Source of the DNA: JAAETI01 sp965368515
GTDB lineage: Bacteria > Actinomycetota > Acidimicrobiia > Spongiisociales > UBA5794
Assembly: GCA_965368515.1 (NCBI GenBank)
Contig: CBDUNF010000001.1
Location: 1 to 64,000, forward strand
Direction: 5' to 3'
Length of the DNA stretch: 64,000 nt
The position numbers were made by a program, and so were the translations under genes. Positions 23,236 to 31,361 of this stretch are shown here, one piece after another. The notes beneath the pieces were generated by a model that did no database searches, was not told the DNA's origin, and saw only the letters and a list, made by a program, of their open reading frames with translations. Position 1 is the first letter of the stretch. The number at the start of each line of letters is the position of its first letter.

Positions 23236-24090
23236 TCAGTCGGCCGACGTCAACGGCAATCGGGGATCCGGACCGAGCGCTTGCAAAGATGCCATCGCCG
23301 GTTCCTGCCGGGGATCGTTGCAGATGCTCCACTTGCGCTCGGGCGATGGACCCGCCATCACGTTCAAGTAGTACATGTGGTGTCCGGGGAACGCCGCCGC
23401 CGGACCATGGAACCCTTTCGGGACTAGAAATGTATCGCCGTCGCGAACGGTTACGGTCTCACCGATTTCGCCATCCATTGTGTAGCAGGTGAAGAACCCC
23501 GAGCCGTTGCTGCCGTCGATCCTGAAGTAGTAGATCTCTTCGAGTTCGACCTCGGTGTCGGACATCTCGTCATGCTTGTGGGCCGGATACGACGACCACC
23601 CACCTTCCGGAGTGAGTACCTCGACGGCGATGAGCTTGTCCGCTTCCCATGATGCGGCGTTGAGGAAGTTGTTGATCTGCCGTGATGCGGTGCTCGCTCC
23701 ACGCACCTCAACTGCCACGGCCTTCGCCGGCACAACATACGGGTCGATGCGGCGCGTCGCCTCGGCGCGACACAGAGCAATCTCGCCACCAGTTGTCGAC
23801 GTGATCCGCATCTCCGTGTCGATTGGCACATACGCAAAGCCGCTGATGCCCGCAAAGACGTTGTCGCGCCCGTCGACGTCAAACCGTTTGCCCTCGACCT
23901 CGACCGTGCAGCTACCTGCAAGCGGGAGAACCGCAACCTCGGCAGACCCGGTGGCCACCGTTGTGCTGGCCCCTGCGGTCAGGTCGAGTACTGAGAGACC
24001 GCAGTAACTCCATCCGGCCAAGCCGGGATCGATGTCGACAAGCATGCCCCCGTCAGCCGTCGAACCGGCCGGATGAAAGAGTTGTGCCAT
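23236..24090 (-). CDS. iolB: 5-deoxy-glucuronate isomerase
   Basis: IolB converts 5-deoxy-D-glucuronate to 2-deoxy-5-keto-D-gluconate in myo-inositol breakdown. The 284-residue bicupin shows the metal-binding cluster in order: SYPAHKHDE near 168-176, ELEEIYYFRID near 182-192, and a GFHGPAAAFPGHHMYYLN segment near 233-250. The length is normal. The ATG at 24090 follows GGAGACGGTG; the longer reading from 24117 would begin inside the operator and before the likely transcription start. It shares a divergent promoter region with the inositol dehydrogenase gene. Confidence 0.9.
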   Translation of the reverse strand: MAQLFHPAGSTADGGMLVDIDPGLAGWSYCGLSVLDLTAGASTTVATGSAEVAVLPLAGSCTVEVEGKRFDVDGRDNVFAGISGFAYVPIDTEMRITSTTGGEIALCRAEATRRIDPYVVPAKAVAVEVRGASTASRQINNFLNAASWEADKLIAVEVLTPEGGWSSYPAHKHDEMSDTEVELEEIYYFRIDGSNGSGFFTCYTMDGEIGETVTVRDGDTFLVPKGFHGPAAAFPGHHMYYLNVMAGPSPERKWSICNDPRQEPAMASLQALGPDPRLPLTSAD

Positions 24091-24100
24091 CACCGTCTCC

Positions 24101-24114
24101 TTGGAACGTTCCAA
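24101..24114. promoter_or_regulatory. LacI-type operator 1 (iolB side)
   Basis: The perfect palindrome TTGGAACGTTCCAA lies 11 bases upstream of the iolB start. It is just downstream of a minus-strand promoter candidate (24122-24151), so repressor binding would block elongation or initiation of iolB. Confidence 0.75.
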
Positions 24115-24121
24115 CATGTTG

Positions 24122-24151
24122 AACCTAATCGGCGGCGCTGGGTGCTGTCAA
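24122..24151 (-). promoter_or_regulatory. Candidate iolB promoter
   Basis: On the minus strand TTGACA (24151-24146) and TAGGTT (24127-24122) are 18 bases apart. The predicted start falls at the edge of operator 1. Confidence 0.5.
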
Positions 24152-24165
24152 CGCGGTCGAGGCGC

Positions 24166-24193
24166 TTGACATACTCGTACCCGGGTGTTTAGC
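24166..24193 (+). promoter_or_regulatory. Candidate promoter of the iolG-iolE operon
   Basis: TTGACA at 24166-24171 is followed after 16 bases by TTTAGC at 24188-24193, a weak -10. Operator 2 begins nine bases further on and would cover the start site. Confidence 0.45.
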
Positions 24194-24201
24194 GTGGCTT
24201 A

Positions 24202-24215
24202 TTGGAACGTTCCAG
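24202..24215. promoter_or_regulatory. LacI-type operator 2 (iolG side)
   Basis: TTGGAACGTTCCAG differs by one base from the perfect 14-base palindrome; its core TGGAACGTTCCA (24203-24214) is exact. It lies 51 bases upstream of the dehydrogenase ATG, downstream of the TTGACA promoter candidate. Confidence 0.75.
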
Positions 24216-24265
24216 ACAAATCTCGGCGGTCTGATTGATCTGCGGGGAGATGGAAGAGGTGACGG

Positions 24266-25255
24266 ATGCGGATCGGTCTTATCGGTGCAGGCCGGATCGG
24301 GCTCTTTCACGGGCAGACCCTGGCGGTTCATGAAGAGGTCAGCGGGATTCTGGTGAGCGATCCGCTGATCGAGCGGGCCAAGACATTGGCCGCCGACATC
24401 GGTGCCGAGGTAGCTCCCGATGCCGATGCGATGATCGGCGAGATCGACGCCATGGTGGTCGCCGCCGCGACGGACGTGCACGCTCCGATGATGCACCTAG
24501 CCGCCGACGCCGGGATCCCCGTCTTCTGTGAGAAGCCGATCGCCGTCGATCTCCCCACAACCGATCTGGTTGTCGACCACATCCGGCAGGCGGGCATCCC
24601 CGCACAGATCGGATTCCAACGCCGGTTCGATGCGGGTTATCGCGCCGCCAAAGCCAGGGTCGACGACGGCACACTCGGACACCTCTACTCGGTTCGCACC
24701 ACAACTCACGATCACGAACCTCCCCCGCCCGGGTATGTCGACACAGGAATCTACGTCGATACCCAGATCCACGACTTTGACATCATCAGGTTCGTCACCG
24801 GCCAAGAGGCAGTCGAGGTCTATGCCGCCGGGTACACGACCACCGCGGACGCCTTTGGCCCCGACCGCCCGATCGACACCGGCGTTGTCGTTCTCTCGTT
24901 GAGTGATGGAACCCAGGCTTTGATGTCGGGGATCCGCCACAATCCGGTCGGACACGATGTCCGCATGGAGTTGTTTGGCGTCGAAGACAGCGTCAGCGTC
25001 GGGCTGCACCCGAGCCTCCCACTGCGTTCCGTCGAGCCGGGCGGTCTCGCCATCGTCGAACCGACGCCGAAGTCCTTCCTGGATAGGTTCGCCCCGGCTT
25101 ACAGAGCCGAGATCGAAGTGTTCCTAAACGTGGCTCAGGGACGGATCGAGAGCCCATGCACCCCCGAAGATGCCCGTGCGGCGCTGCGCATTGCGATTGC
25201 CTGCAATGTCTCACGCGCCGAGCACAGACCCGTTCGATTGGAGGAAGTGGCATGA
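24266..25255 (+). CDS. iolG: Inositol 2-dehydrogenase-like Gfo/Idh protein
   Basis: The 329-residue product has the IolG-type Rossmann start MRIGLIGAGRIGLFHG, the EKPIAVD motif near 89-95, the GFQRRFDAGYRAAKARVDDGTLG segment at about 114-136 and the HDFDI motif near 171. IolG oxidises myo-inositol at C2 to scyllo-inosose with NAD. The gene overlaps iolE by four bases and shares the LacI-type operator region with iolB, which supports the inositol role. Other cyclitols remain possible. Confidence 0.82.
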   Translation: MRIGLIGAGRIGLFHGQTLAVHEEVSGILVSDPLIERAKTLAADIGAEVAPDADAMIGEIDAMVVAAATDVHAPMMHLAADAGIPVFCEKPIAVDLPTTDLVVDHIRQAGIPAQIGFQRRFDAGYRAAKARVDDGTLGHLYSVRTTTHDHEPPPPGYVDTGIYVDTQIHDFDIIRFVTGQEAVEVYAAGYTTTADAFGPDRPIDTGVVVLSLSDGTQALMSGIRHNPVGHDVRMELFGVEDSVSVGLHPSLPLRSVEPGGLAIVEPTPKSFLDRFAPAYRAEIEVFLNVAQGRIESPCTPEDARAALRIAIACNVSRAEHRPVRLEEVA

Positions 25256-26133
25256 CAGACATGATGTCGCGGATAGCCGGGGCACCGATTACGTGGGGTG
25301 TGGACGGCTCCCCTGGTTGGGGCCACCTGATGGATCCCGATCGCGTCCTGGGTGAGATGGCCGCGCTGGGGTTGAAGGCGACGGAGTTGGGGCCCGATGG
25401 TTACCTGCCGATCGATCCGGCCGAACTCAAAGCGAAGCTCGATGGCTACGGCCTCGAGTTGGTTGGCGGGTTCGTGCCTGCGGTGCTTCACATTCCAGAG
25501 CGAGCTGAGGGTGACCTCGCCTATGCGGCCCGGGCGTCGAAGACGCTGGCCGGATGTGGTGCGAGCGTTCTGGTGCTTGGCCCCGGTTCCGGACTCGACG
25601 GTTACGACACATCGATTGACATGTCGGACACCGATTGGGGCATTTTCCTGGGTAACCTGAAACATGTGATCGCTGCTGCGGCCGACGAGGGTTTGACAGT
25701 TGCCTTGCACCAACATTGGGGCATGGCCATTGAGACCCCGCAACACGTGGAGCGTTTGATTGCGCAGAGCGACGTCGAATTTTGTCTCGATACCGGGCAC
25801 CTATACCTAGGAGGTGCCGATCCCGTTGCGATCGCCAAAGCCGCCGTCGGTCGGGTGGCCCATGTGCACCTCAAGGACGTTGACGAAGCGATGGCCAACC
25901 AGGTTCGACGCGGCGAACTGCCATTCCGCCAGTCAGTTATTGACGGCATTTTCAAGCCGCTTGGTGATGGCGCAGTCGACATCGCAGGCTTTGTCGGAAC
26001 ACTCGAAGAGGCCGGCTTTGACGGTTGGTATGTCCTCGAGCAGGACAAGGTTCTCGATGCAGATCCGCTTCCAGGCGAGGGCCCGATACAAGACGCCCGA
26101 AAGAGCTTCTCGTATCTGGCGGGGTTGAGCTAG
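25252..26133 (+). CDS. iolE: Inosose dehydratase
   Basis: IolE dehydrates scyllo-inosose to 3D-(3,5/4)-trihydroxycyclohexane-1,2-dione. The 293-residue TIM barrel begins with the family-typical GAPITWGVDGSPGWG and LKATELGPDGYLP. Later motifs are VALHQHWGMAIETP near 143-156, CLDTGHLYLGG near 176-186 and HVHLKDVDE near 205-213, the last three carrying the Asp/His/Glu metal ligands. The ATGA overlap with iolG implies translational coupling. Confidence 0.88.
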   Translation: MTDMMSRIAGAPITWGVDGSPGWGHLMDPDRVLGEMAALGLKATELGPDGYLPIDPAELKAKLDGYGLELVGGFVPAVLHIPERAEGDLAYAARASKTLAGCGASVLVLGPGSGLDGYDTSIDMSDTDWGIFLGNLKHVIAAAADEGLTVALHQHWGMAIETPQHVERLIAQSDVEFCLDTGHLYLGGADPVAIAKAAVGRVAHVHLKDVDEAMANQVRRGELPFRQSVIDGIFKPLGDGAVDIAGFVGTLEEAGFDGWYVLEQDKVLDADPLPGEGPIQDARKSFSYLAGLS

Positions 26134-26143
26134 TAACGGTTTG

Positions 26144-26164
26144 CCCTCACGAGCGTCGTGAGGG
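26144..26164. repeat. Perfect 9-bp stem-loop after iolE
   Basis: CCCTCACGA and TCGTGAGGG flank a GCG loop, and GCCCAC-TCAT-GTGGGC follows about ten bases later. The pair sits between iolE and the inositol-type binding-protein gene. It may end the iolGE transcript, but lacks a T-tract. TATAGT at 26211-26216 could be a -10 for the next operon. Confidence 0.5.
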
Positions 26165-26246
26165 TGGAAGGGCCCACTCATGTGGGCGCCCGACTGCGTG
26201 GATTGATCCATATAGTCGGGGAGGAAATACGGAGGAGGAACAAGGG

Positions 26247-27269
26247 ATGAAAAGAAGTGTATGGCTGGTGTTGCTGCTGGCCTTCGCCCTGATCGTCGGA
26301 GCCTGCGGTGGCGACGATGACTCGACAACCACCGCTGCCGGTGACGACGCCACGGAGACGACCGCAGACGGCGGCGGCGACGCTGTGACCCAGCGCAGCT
26401 TGCGCATCGTTGTTGTCTCGCACGGTCAAGCGTCCGACCCGTTCTGGTCGGTAGCGGCCAACGGTGTCAGCGATGCTGGTGATGACATGGGAGTCACCGT
26501 TGAGTACCAGTCGCCGGGGACGTTCGACATGGTCGAGATGAGCCAGATCATCGATGCGGCCGTTGCGTCGCAGCCGGACGGTTTGGTTGTATCAATTCCC
26601 GATGCGGCGGCTCTTGGTGATTCGATTCGGGCCGCCGTTGCGGCTGGTATCCCGGTCATCTCGATGAACTCGGGTAGCGACGCGTTTGCCGATCTTGGCG
26701 TGCTGGTCCATGTTGGCCAGACTGAGTACGAGGCCGGGCTCATTGCCGGTCAGCGCTTTGCCGCCGAGGGAGTTGGCAGCGCCATCTGCATCAACCAGGA
26801 AGTTGGTAACACCGCACTCGATGACCGCTGCCAAGGCTTCGAAGACGGTCTCGGCGTGGACGTCAACGTCATTCCTGTGGATCTCGCCGATCCGACGGGC
26901 ACCCAGGAAACTGTTGCTGGTGCGTTGCAGGCGAATCCGGTTGAGGGAATCCTGACGCTGGGCCCGACCGGCGCTGCGCCGACCCTGGCCGCGCTGACCG
27001 AGAACGGCATGCTGGGAACTATCAAGTTCGCCACGTTCGACATGTCTCCTGACGTGCTGGCCTCGATTGTCGACGGCGACATGCTGTTCGCCATCGACCA
27101 GGCGCAGTACCTGCAGGGCTACCTGCCGATCGTGCTCCTGACGAAGTACGCCGAAACGGGCGCACTGCCCTTGGGCAGCGTTGACCGTGTCATCCTGACC
27201 GGTCCGCAGATCGTCACCGCAGACGTGGCAGCAGACGTAATCGCCTACTCGGAGCAAGGCCTCCGCTAA
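26247..27269 (+). CDS. Ribose/inositol-type substrate-binding lipoprotein
   Basis: The 340-residue product has a lipoprotein signal (LIVGAC near residues 16-21) and a Thr/Asp/Ala-rich linker, then a Peripla_BP_4 domain. Family marks are SDPFWSVAANGVSDAG near residues 65-80, QPDGLVVSIPDA and PVISMNSGSDAF. The following gene order (permease, ATPase) and the inositol genes around it suggest inositol or a related cyclitol as ligand. GGAGGAGGA lies just upstream of the ATG. Confidence 0.87.
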   Translation: MKRSVWLVLLLAFALIVGACGGDDDSTTTAAGDDATETTADGGGDAVTQRSLRIVVVSHGQASDPFWSVAANGVSDAGDDMGVTVEYQSPGTFDMVEMSQIIDAAVASQPDGLVVSIPDAAALGDSIRAAVAAGIPVISMNSGSDAFADLGVLVHVGQTEYEAGLIAGQRFAAEGVGSAICINQEVGNTALDDRCQGFEDGLGVDVNVIPVDLADPTGTQETVAGALQANPVEGILTLGPTGAAPTLAALTENGMLGTIKFATFDMSPDVLASIVDGDMLFAIDQAQYLQGYLPIVLLTKYAETGALPLGSVDRVILTGPQIVTADVAADVIAYSEQGLR

Positions 27270-27281
27270 TCGAACGAACTG

Positions 27282-27309
27282 GCTGGGACCCGCTACGGCG
27301 GGTCCCAGC
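27282..27309. terminator. 12-bp perfect stem-loop after the binding-protein gene
   Basis: GCTGGGACCCGC and its exact complement flank a TACG loop, 12 bases after the binding-protein stop and 30 bases before the permease start. Without a T-tract it more likely protects the upstream mRNA or reduces permease expression than fully terminates. Confidence 0.65.
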
Positions 27310-27338
27310 TCTATCCGCAAGAACGGAGGGAGGATTGC

Positions 27339-28415
27339 GTGACCACTGAAACGGCGCCGGCAACAGCGCCGGCACCACCGAGCGACGAAAGAGTCAGGCA
27401 GGTTGGACTGCTCAGCCGGCTGCTGGCTCGTCCCGAGGTTGGGGCAATCGTTGGGACGGCCCTGATTTGGGTGTTCTTTGCGATTGTCGCCTGGGACAAC
27501 AACTTTGCAAGCTGGGTGACGACGGCCGCCATCTTCAATCGGGCGGCCCCGCTTGGCATTCTCGCCATCGCGGTCGCGCTGCTGATGATTGGTGGCGAGT
27601 TCGATCTGTCGATCGGCTCGATAGTGGGCTTCGCCGGCATGACGATAATGATCCTCGTCTTCCCCAGCGAAGGCGGAGGCTTTGGCTGGTCGCTGTGGCC
27701 GGCCATGCTCGTAGCGCTGGTCTTCGCCCTGACGATTGGGTTGTTCAATGGCTGGCTGGTGATGGCAACCAAGCTGCCATCGTTCATCATCACCCTGGGC
27801 ACGCTATTCGTATTCCGCGGTTTGACCATCGCGGTGACACGTCTGTTGACCAACCGCACCCAGCTCGGTGGCGCTGACGAAGTGTCGGGCTTCGGCTTGG
27901 CCGACTCGATCTTCGCTGCGGAAATCGGTCTGTTCGGGGCGTCTTTCCGGATCTCCATCCTTTGGTGGATCGGCCTGACAGCTCTAGCTACCTGGATCCT
28001 CCTGCGCACCAAGCAAGGCAACTGGATCTTCGGTTCCGGCGGCGATGACAACGCCGCTCGCAACCAGGGTGTTCCGGTCACCCGGACCAAGGTCGCACTC
28101 TTCATGACCACCGCGTTCGCCGGGTTCCTTGTGGCATTGATTCAGGTTGTGCAGTTCACCGGTGCTGACACCTTGCGAGGCCGGCAGCAGGAGTTCTTTG
28201 CGATCATTGCCGTGGTCATCGGGGGCACGCTGCTCACTGGTGGCTACGGGTCTGCGATCGGGGCGTTCTTTGGTGCGCTGATCTTTGCGATGGTGCAGCA
28301 AGGCATCATCATCACCGGTGTCGACGGTGACTGGTTCCAAGTCTTCGTCGGTGGCATTCTGATTATCGCCGTGATCTTCAACAACTTCGTACGGCAGAAG
28401 GCGGCACAACGATGA
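27339..28415 (+). CDS. Sugar/cyclitol ABC transporter permease, RbsC type
   Basis: The 358-residue membrane subunit has about nine or ten helices. It carries the BPD_transp_2 motifs LMIGGEFDLSIGSIVGFAGM near 80-99 and GNWIFGSGGDDNAARNQGVP near 225-244, which contacts the ATPase. A GGTLLTGGYGSAIGAFFGAL segment near 291-310 is the family's C-terminal mark. The GTG start follows GGAGGGAGGATTG. It overlaps the ATPase gene by four bases. Confidence 0.87.
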   Translation: MTTETAPATAPAPPSDERVRQVGLLSRLLARPEVGAIVGTALIWVFFAIVAWDNNFASWVTTAAIFNRAAPLGILAIAVALLMIGGEFDLSIGSIVGFAGMTIMILVFPSEGGGFGWSLWPAMLVALVFALTIGLFNGWLVMATKLPSFIITLGTLFVFRGLTIAVTRLLTNRTQLGGADEVSGFGLADSIFAAEIGLFGASFRISILWWIGLTALATWILLRTKQGNWIFGSGGDDNAARNQGVPVTRTKVALFMTTAFAGFLVALIQVVQFTGADTLRGRQQEFFAIIAVVIGGTLLTGGYGSAIGAFFGALIFAMVQQGIIITGVDGDWFQVFVGGILIIAVIFNNFVRQKAAQR

Positions 28416-29281
28416 GTGGCAACGGCACCCCACTTCTGGAAATCAAGAACGTCTCCAAGTACTTCGGTAGCGTCATTGCGTTGCAGGATGTGTCGGCGTT
28501 TGTGCGTGCCGGTGAGGTCACCTGTCTCCTTGGCGACAACGGTGCCGGGAAGTCGACCCTGATCAAGGTTTTGGCCGGTGTCCACAAGCCGACCGAAGGC
28601 GAGTACTTCTTCGATGGTCAAGCGATGGATTTCAGCTCGCCGCGCGACGCTTTGGATCACGGCATCGCCACCGTCTATCAGGACCTGGCCATGATCCCGC
28701 TAATGGCTGTGTGGCGGAACTTCTTCCTAGGGGCCGAGCCCACCAAGGGCTGGGGTCCCTGGCGGCGATTCGATGTGGATCGGGCCAAGGAGATCACTGT
28801 CACCGAGCTGGGCAAGATGGGGATCCAGATTCGGGATCCCGATCAGACGGTCGGAACGCTTTCGGGTGGTGAGCGCCAGTCGGTGGCTATCGCCCGTGCG
28901 GTCTACTTCGGCGCCAAGGTGCTGATTCTCGATGAGCCGACCGCGGCCCTCGGTGTCAAGCAGGCCGGTGTGGTCCTCAAGTACATCTTGCAGGCACGCA
29001 ACCGGGGGATCGGTGTGATCTTCATTACCCACAACCCGCACCATGCGTACCCCGTTGCGGATCACTTCGTGATCCTGCGTCGTGGAACCGTGTACGGCGA
29101 CTACACGAAGGAAGAACTCCCGCTCGAGCAACTGGTCCAGATGATGGCCGGCGGCGCCGACCTCGAGGTGCTCCAGCATGAGCTGGAGGCAGCATCACGT
29201 GAAGGCGAAGAGGGGGCCGATACGCTCAAGGAGACTGCGGCGAGGATCGGCTCCGAGCTCGAGGAGCTTGGGGAAAGCTAA
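28412..29281 (+). CDS. Sugar/cyclitol ABC transporter ATP-binding protein, single-domain
   Basis: The 289-residue ATPase has the Walker A GDNGAGKST near 41-49, a Q-loop YQDLAMIPLMAVWRN near 89-103, the signature LSGGERQSVAIARA near 150-163, and Walker B KVLILDEPTAALG near 170-182. RbsA-type transporters usually have two fused ATPase domains; this one has only one, as in FrcA. A charged tail of about 40 residues follows. It completes a binding protein-permease-ATPase set. Confidence 0.88.
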   Translation: MSGNGTPLLEIKNVSKYFGSVIALQDVSAFVRAGEVTCLLGDNGAGKSTLIKVLAGVHKPTEGEYFFDGQAMDFSSPRDALDHGIATVYQDLAMIPLMAVWRNFFLGAEPTKGWGPWRRFDVDRAKEITVTELGKMGIQIRDPDQTVGTLSGGERQSVAIARAVYFGAKVLILDEPTAALGVKQAGVVLKYILQARNRGIGVIFITHNPHHAYPVADHFVILRRGTVYGDYTKEELPLEQLVQMMAGGADLEVLQHELEAASREGEEGADTLKETAARIGSELEELGES

Positions 29282-29315
29282 GAGTGATCGGGTCGTGGCT
29301 GAGTCTCGTGCTCCG

Positions 29316-29858
29316 TCACGATCCGAGTCCCCAGTCGCGGACGACTATCACCGCAGCGTCTGTGAGTTGGATCCCGGCGCGATGGCTACGTCGCTCTTCC
29401 ACCAACTCAACTATCGCTTCGGCGTACTGCTCCGAGGGTGTGGTCTCCCACGTGTCTGCTTCGAACCAATCAACGGAAGGCGAAAAACCCTGCGCTGCGA
29501 GAAACGCTGTGCGGAGATCCTCGTGCTCTGGGCAGGTGAATTCGACATGATGGGCAAACTCATGCAGCAGTTCGCTGCGCAGGGTTGCCGGGGTCCCCGG
29601 CACCCGAACCACGATTGTCTCCGTAGCCGGCCGGTATTCGCCACGATTATCGAGCTCCCACGCTGCCGCCAGGGTCGGAGACGGGATGCAATCACGACGA
29701 CCCGGCACCGCGGCGAGAAAGTCGCTCCAGGCCTCGAGAGCCAGCTCGCGCAGGTCACCGGGGACTGTGTCGTCAAAGTGGAGGTCGGCGGAACCACCGC
29801 CGCAACCGGTGAGGCCGACGAATGCGATCAAGGCTGTCGAGAAGAGGCGGCGGAGCAC
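29316..29858 (-). CDS. Small secreted lipoprotein with HExxH metallopeptidase motif
   Basis: I read this as a GTG-started 180-residue protein. A signal peptide ends in a lipobox GLTGC near residue 19 and is followed by GGGSA. Residues around 95-105 contain LLHEFAHHVEF, an HExxH zinc site, with a likely third ligand Glu in SEQYAEAIVELV about 45 residues later. This is the pattern of small gluzincin-like peptidases. An in-frame upstream reading overlaps the divergent ACT gene and looks non-coding. The substrate is unknown. Confidence 0.6.
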   Translation of the reverse strand: MLRRLFSTALIAFVGLTGCGGGSADLHFDDTVPGDLRELALEAWSDFLAAVPGRRDCIPSPTLAAAWELDNRGEYRPATETIVVRVPGTPATLRSELLHEFAHHVEFTCPEHEDLRTAFLAAQGFSPSVDWFEADTWETTPSEQYAEAIVELVEERRSHRAGIQLTDAAVIVVRDWGLGS

Positions 29859-29918
29859 ATAATGACAATAACCCGAGGCTCGGCGCACGCAGCCCGAGCG
29901 ACCAAGTGAGGTGTTGCG

Positions 29919-30302
29919 ATGAATGACATCACGATCATGATTCCAGAGCGCGGTGGGGCAGTTCCCGAGGTGTGGGAGGCTCTCGGTGCTGCTGCCGTTT
30001 CTGTCGAGGCGGCGCTCTCGTTTTCCCGAGAACATCACCGCGTCGTCCATGTCGTTGTTGCTGACGAAGCGGTGGCGCCCGCACGTGGCGCTCTCGAATC
30101 TGCCGGTTTCCTCATCGTGGATCAGCGTGAAGTCCTGCTGGTCGACCTGGCGGATCACCCCGGAGGCCTCGCTGAGGTAACCCGGGTCGCGTATGACTCG
30201 GGCGCCGGCGTCTACCTACTGTCGATGGCCACCGAGAACCGGGTGATGCTTGGCGTCGCCGACCTCGAAGCAGCACACCGCGCCTTTGGCAGGGCCAAAT
30301 GA
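29919..30302 (+). CDS. Small ACT-domain-like protein, paralogue 2
   Basis: The 127-residue product aligns over its whole length with 22844-23224: both have VHVVV near residue 50, REVLLVDL(A/V)...PG in the middle and an (D/E)NRV(V/M)(I/L)G ending strand. It shares the ACT-like fold without an attached enzyme. It overlaps the SMP-30 gene by four bases and lies downstream of the importer genes, so a role in sensing or binding a catabolic intermediate is a fair guess, not shown. Confidence 0.65.
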   Translation: MNDITIMIPERGGAVPEVWEALGAAAVSVEAALSFSREHHRVVHVVVADEAVAPARGALESAGFLIVDQREVLLVDLADHPGGLAEVTRVAYDSGAGVYLLSMATENRVMLGVADLEAAHRAFGRAK

Positions 30303-31171
30303 AGGTCGAATGCGTCCTCCCCGCAAAAGCCGATCTGGGGGAGTGCCCGGTGTGGAGTCCGGCGGACGAACTCCTCTACTGGGTGGATATCGATGGTCGT
30401 GCGGTTCACGCCTTCGACCCATCTCTGGGCACCGATCGGAAGTGGCAGCTGGAGGTGCGTCCCGCAACCATCGCCAGAACCAACGATCCAAAGCGGTTGC
30501 TTGTTGCCGCAGAGAACGAGCTGGCGTGGCTGGCTCTGGATACCGGCGAGCTGACGTCGTGGGTGAGTCTCGAAGAGTCAAAGGAAGGCATCCGACTCAA
30601 CGACGGACGTTGTGACCCGGCAGGCCGGCTGTGGATTGGCGGCATGTATGTGCCAACGTCGGCGATGAGATTCGAAGCCTTCTTGCACCGGGTTGATCCC
30701 GATGGCAGCTTCGTCACGGTCCGTAGCGAGGTCGGTTGTGCCAACGGGTCGGCCTTCTCGCCGGACGGATCGGTGATGTATTGGGCCGACACGCTGCACG
30801 GAATCGTGTGGGCATACGACTATGACATAGATACCGGGAATCAACACAACGAGCGTGTCTTCTTGGATTTCGCCCCGCTGCCCGGCAAGCCCGACGGAGC
30901 ATGTGTGGATGAAACCGGCTGCTACTGGGTCGCGTGTGTCGGTGGTGGGGCGGTCGCCCGGATCACGCCGCACGGTGATGTCGATCAGGTAATCGACGTT
31001 CCTGTGATTCGACCCACCATGCCTGCCTTCGGGGGTCCCACTCTGGACACGCTCTACATCACAACCATTGGTGTCCGCGATCCGGCGCAGGACGGCCCCG
31101 GTGACCACGGTGGCATCTTCGCCTTCAACCCCGGGGTACGAGGGCTGCCTGAGCCGGTGTTCGGCGGGTAA
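30299..31171 (+). CDS. SMP-30/gluconolactonase-family sugar lactonase
   Basis: The 290-residue six-bladed beta-propeller shows the family marks: LGECPVWSPADELLYWVDI near 13-31 (metal-binding Glu), EGIRLNDGRCDPAGRLWIGGM near 96-116 (Asn and Asp ligands), GSAFSPDGSVMYWADT near 149-164, and PDGACVDETGCYWVA near 200-214. It hydrolyses aldonolactones in the cytoplasm or periplasm; no signal peptide is visible. In this locus it may act on a lactone arising from a cyclitol or sugar side route. Confidence 0.87.
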   Translation: MKVECVLPAKADLGECPVWSPADELLYWVDIDGRAVHAFDPSLGTDRKWQLEVRPATIARTNDPKRLLVAAENELAWLALDTGELTSWVSLEESKEGIRLNDGRCDPAGRLWIGGMYVPTSAMRFEAFLHRVDPDGSFVTVRSEVGCANGSAFSPDGSVMYWADTLHGIVWAYDYDIDTGNQHNERVFLDFAPLPGKPDGACVDETGCYWVACVGGGAVARITPHGDVDQVIDVPVIRPTMPAFGGPTLDTLYITTIGVRDPAQDGPGDHGGIFAFNPGVRGLPEPVFGG

Positions 31172-31361
31172 GCCCCGATTCAGACCGGACGAAGCATCCA
31201 TAGACAACCGAGACGATGGCTTCGAAGAGCTTGCGAGTTTGTTGTGTAGCTCTGGCCAGGCAGAGCACCGTTGCGGCGGGCGACCCATCGATTGCGAAGC
31301 TAGTGCCGATAGCCCGCGGCTCACTGATACGCTCGGGAACACGCAACCTGTAGGAGGGACA
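31172..31361. other. Intergenic space without recognisable feature
   Basis: I see no coding sequence, palindrome or strong promoter here beyond the AGGAGGG site just before the hydrolase ATG. Confidence 0.4.
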
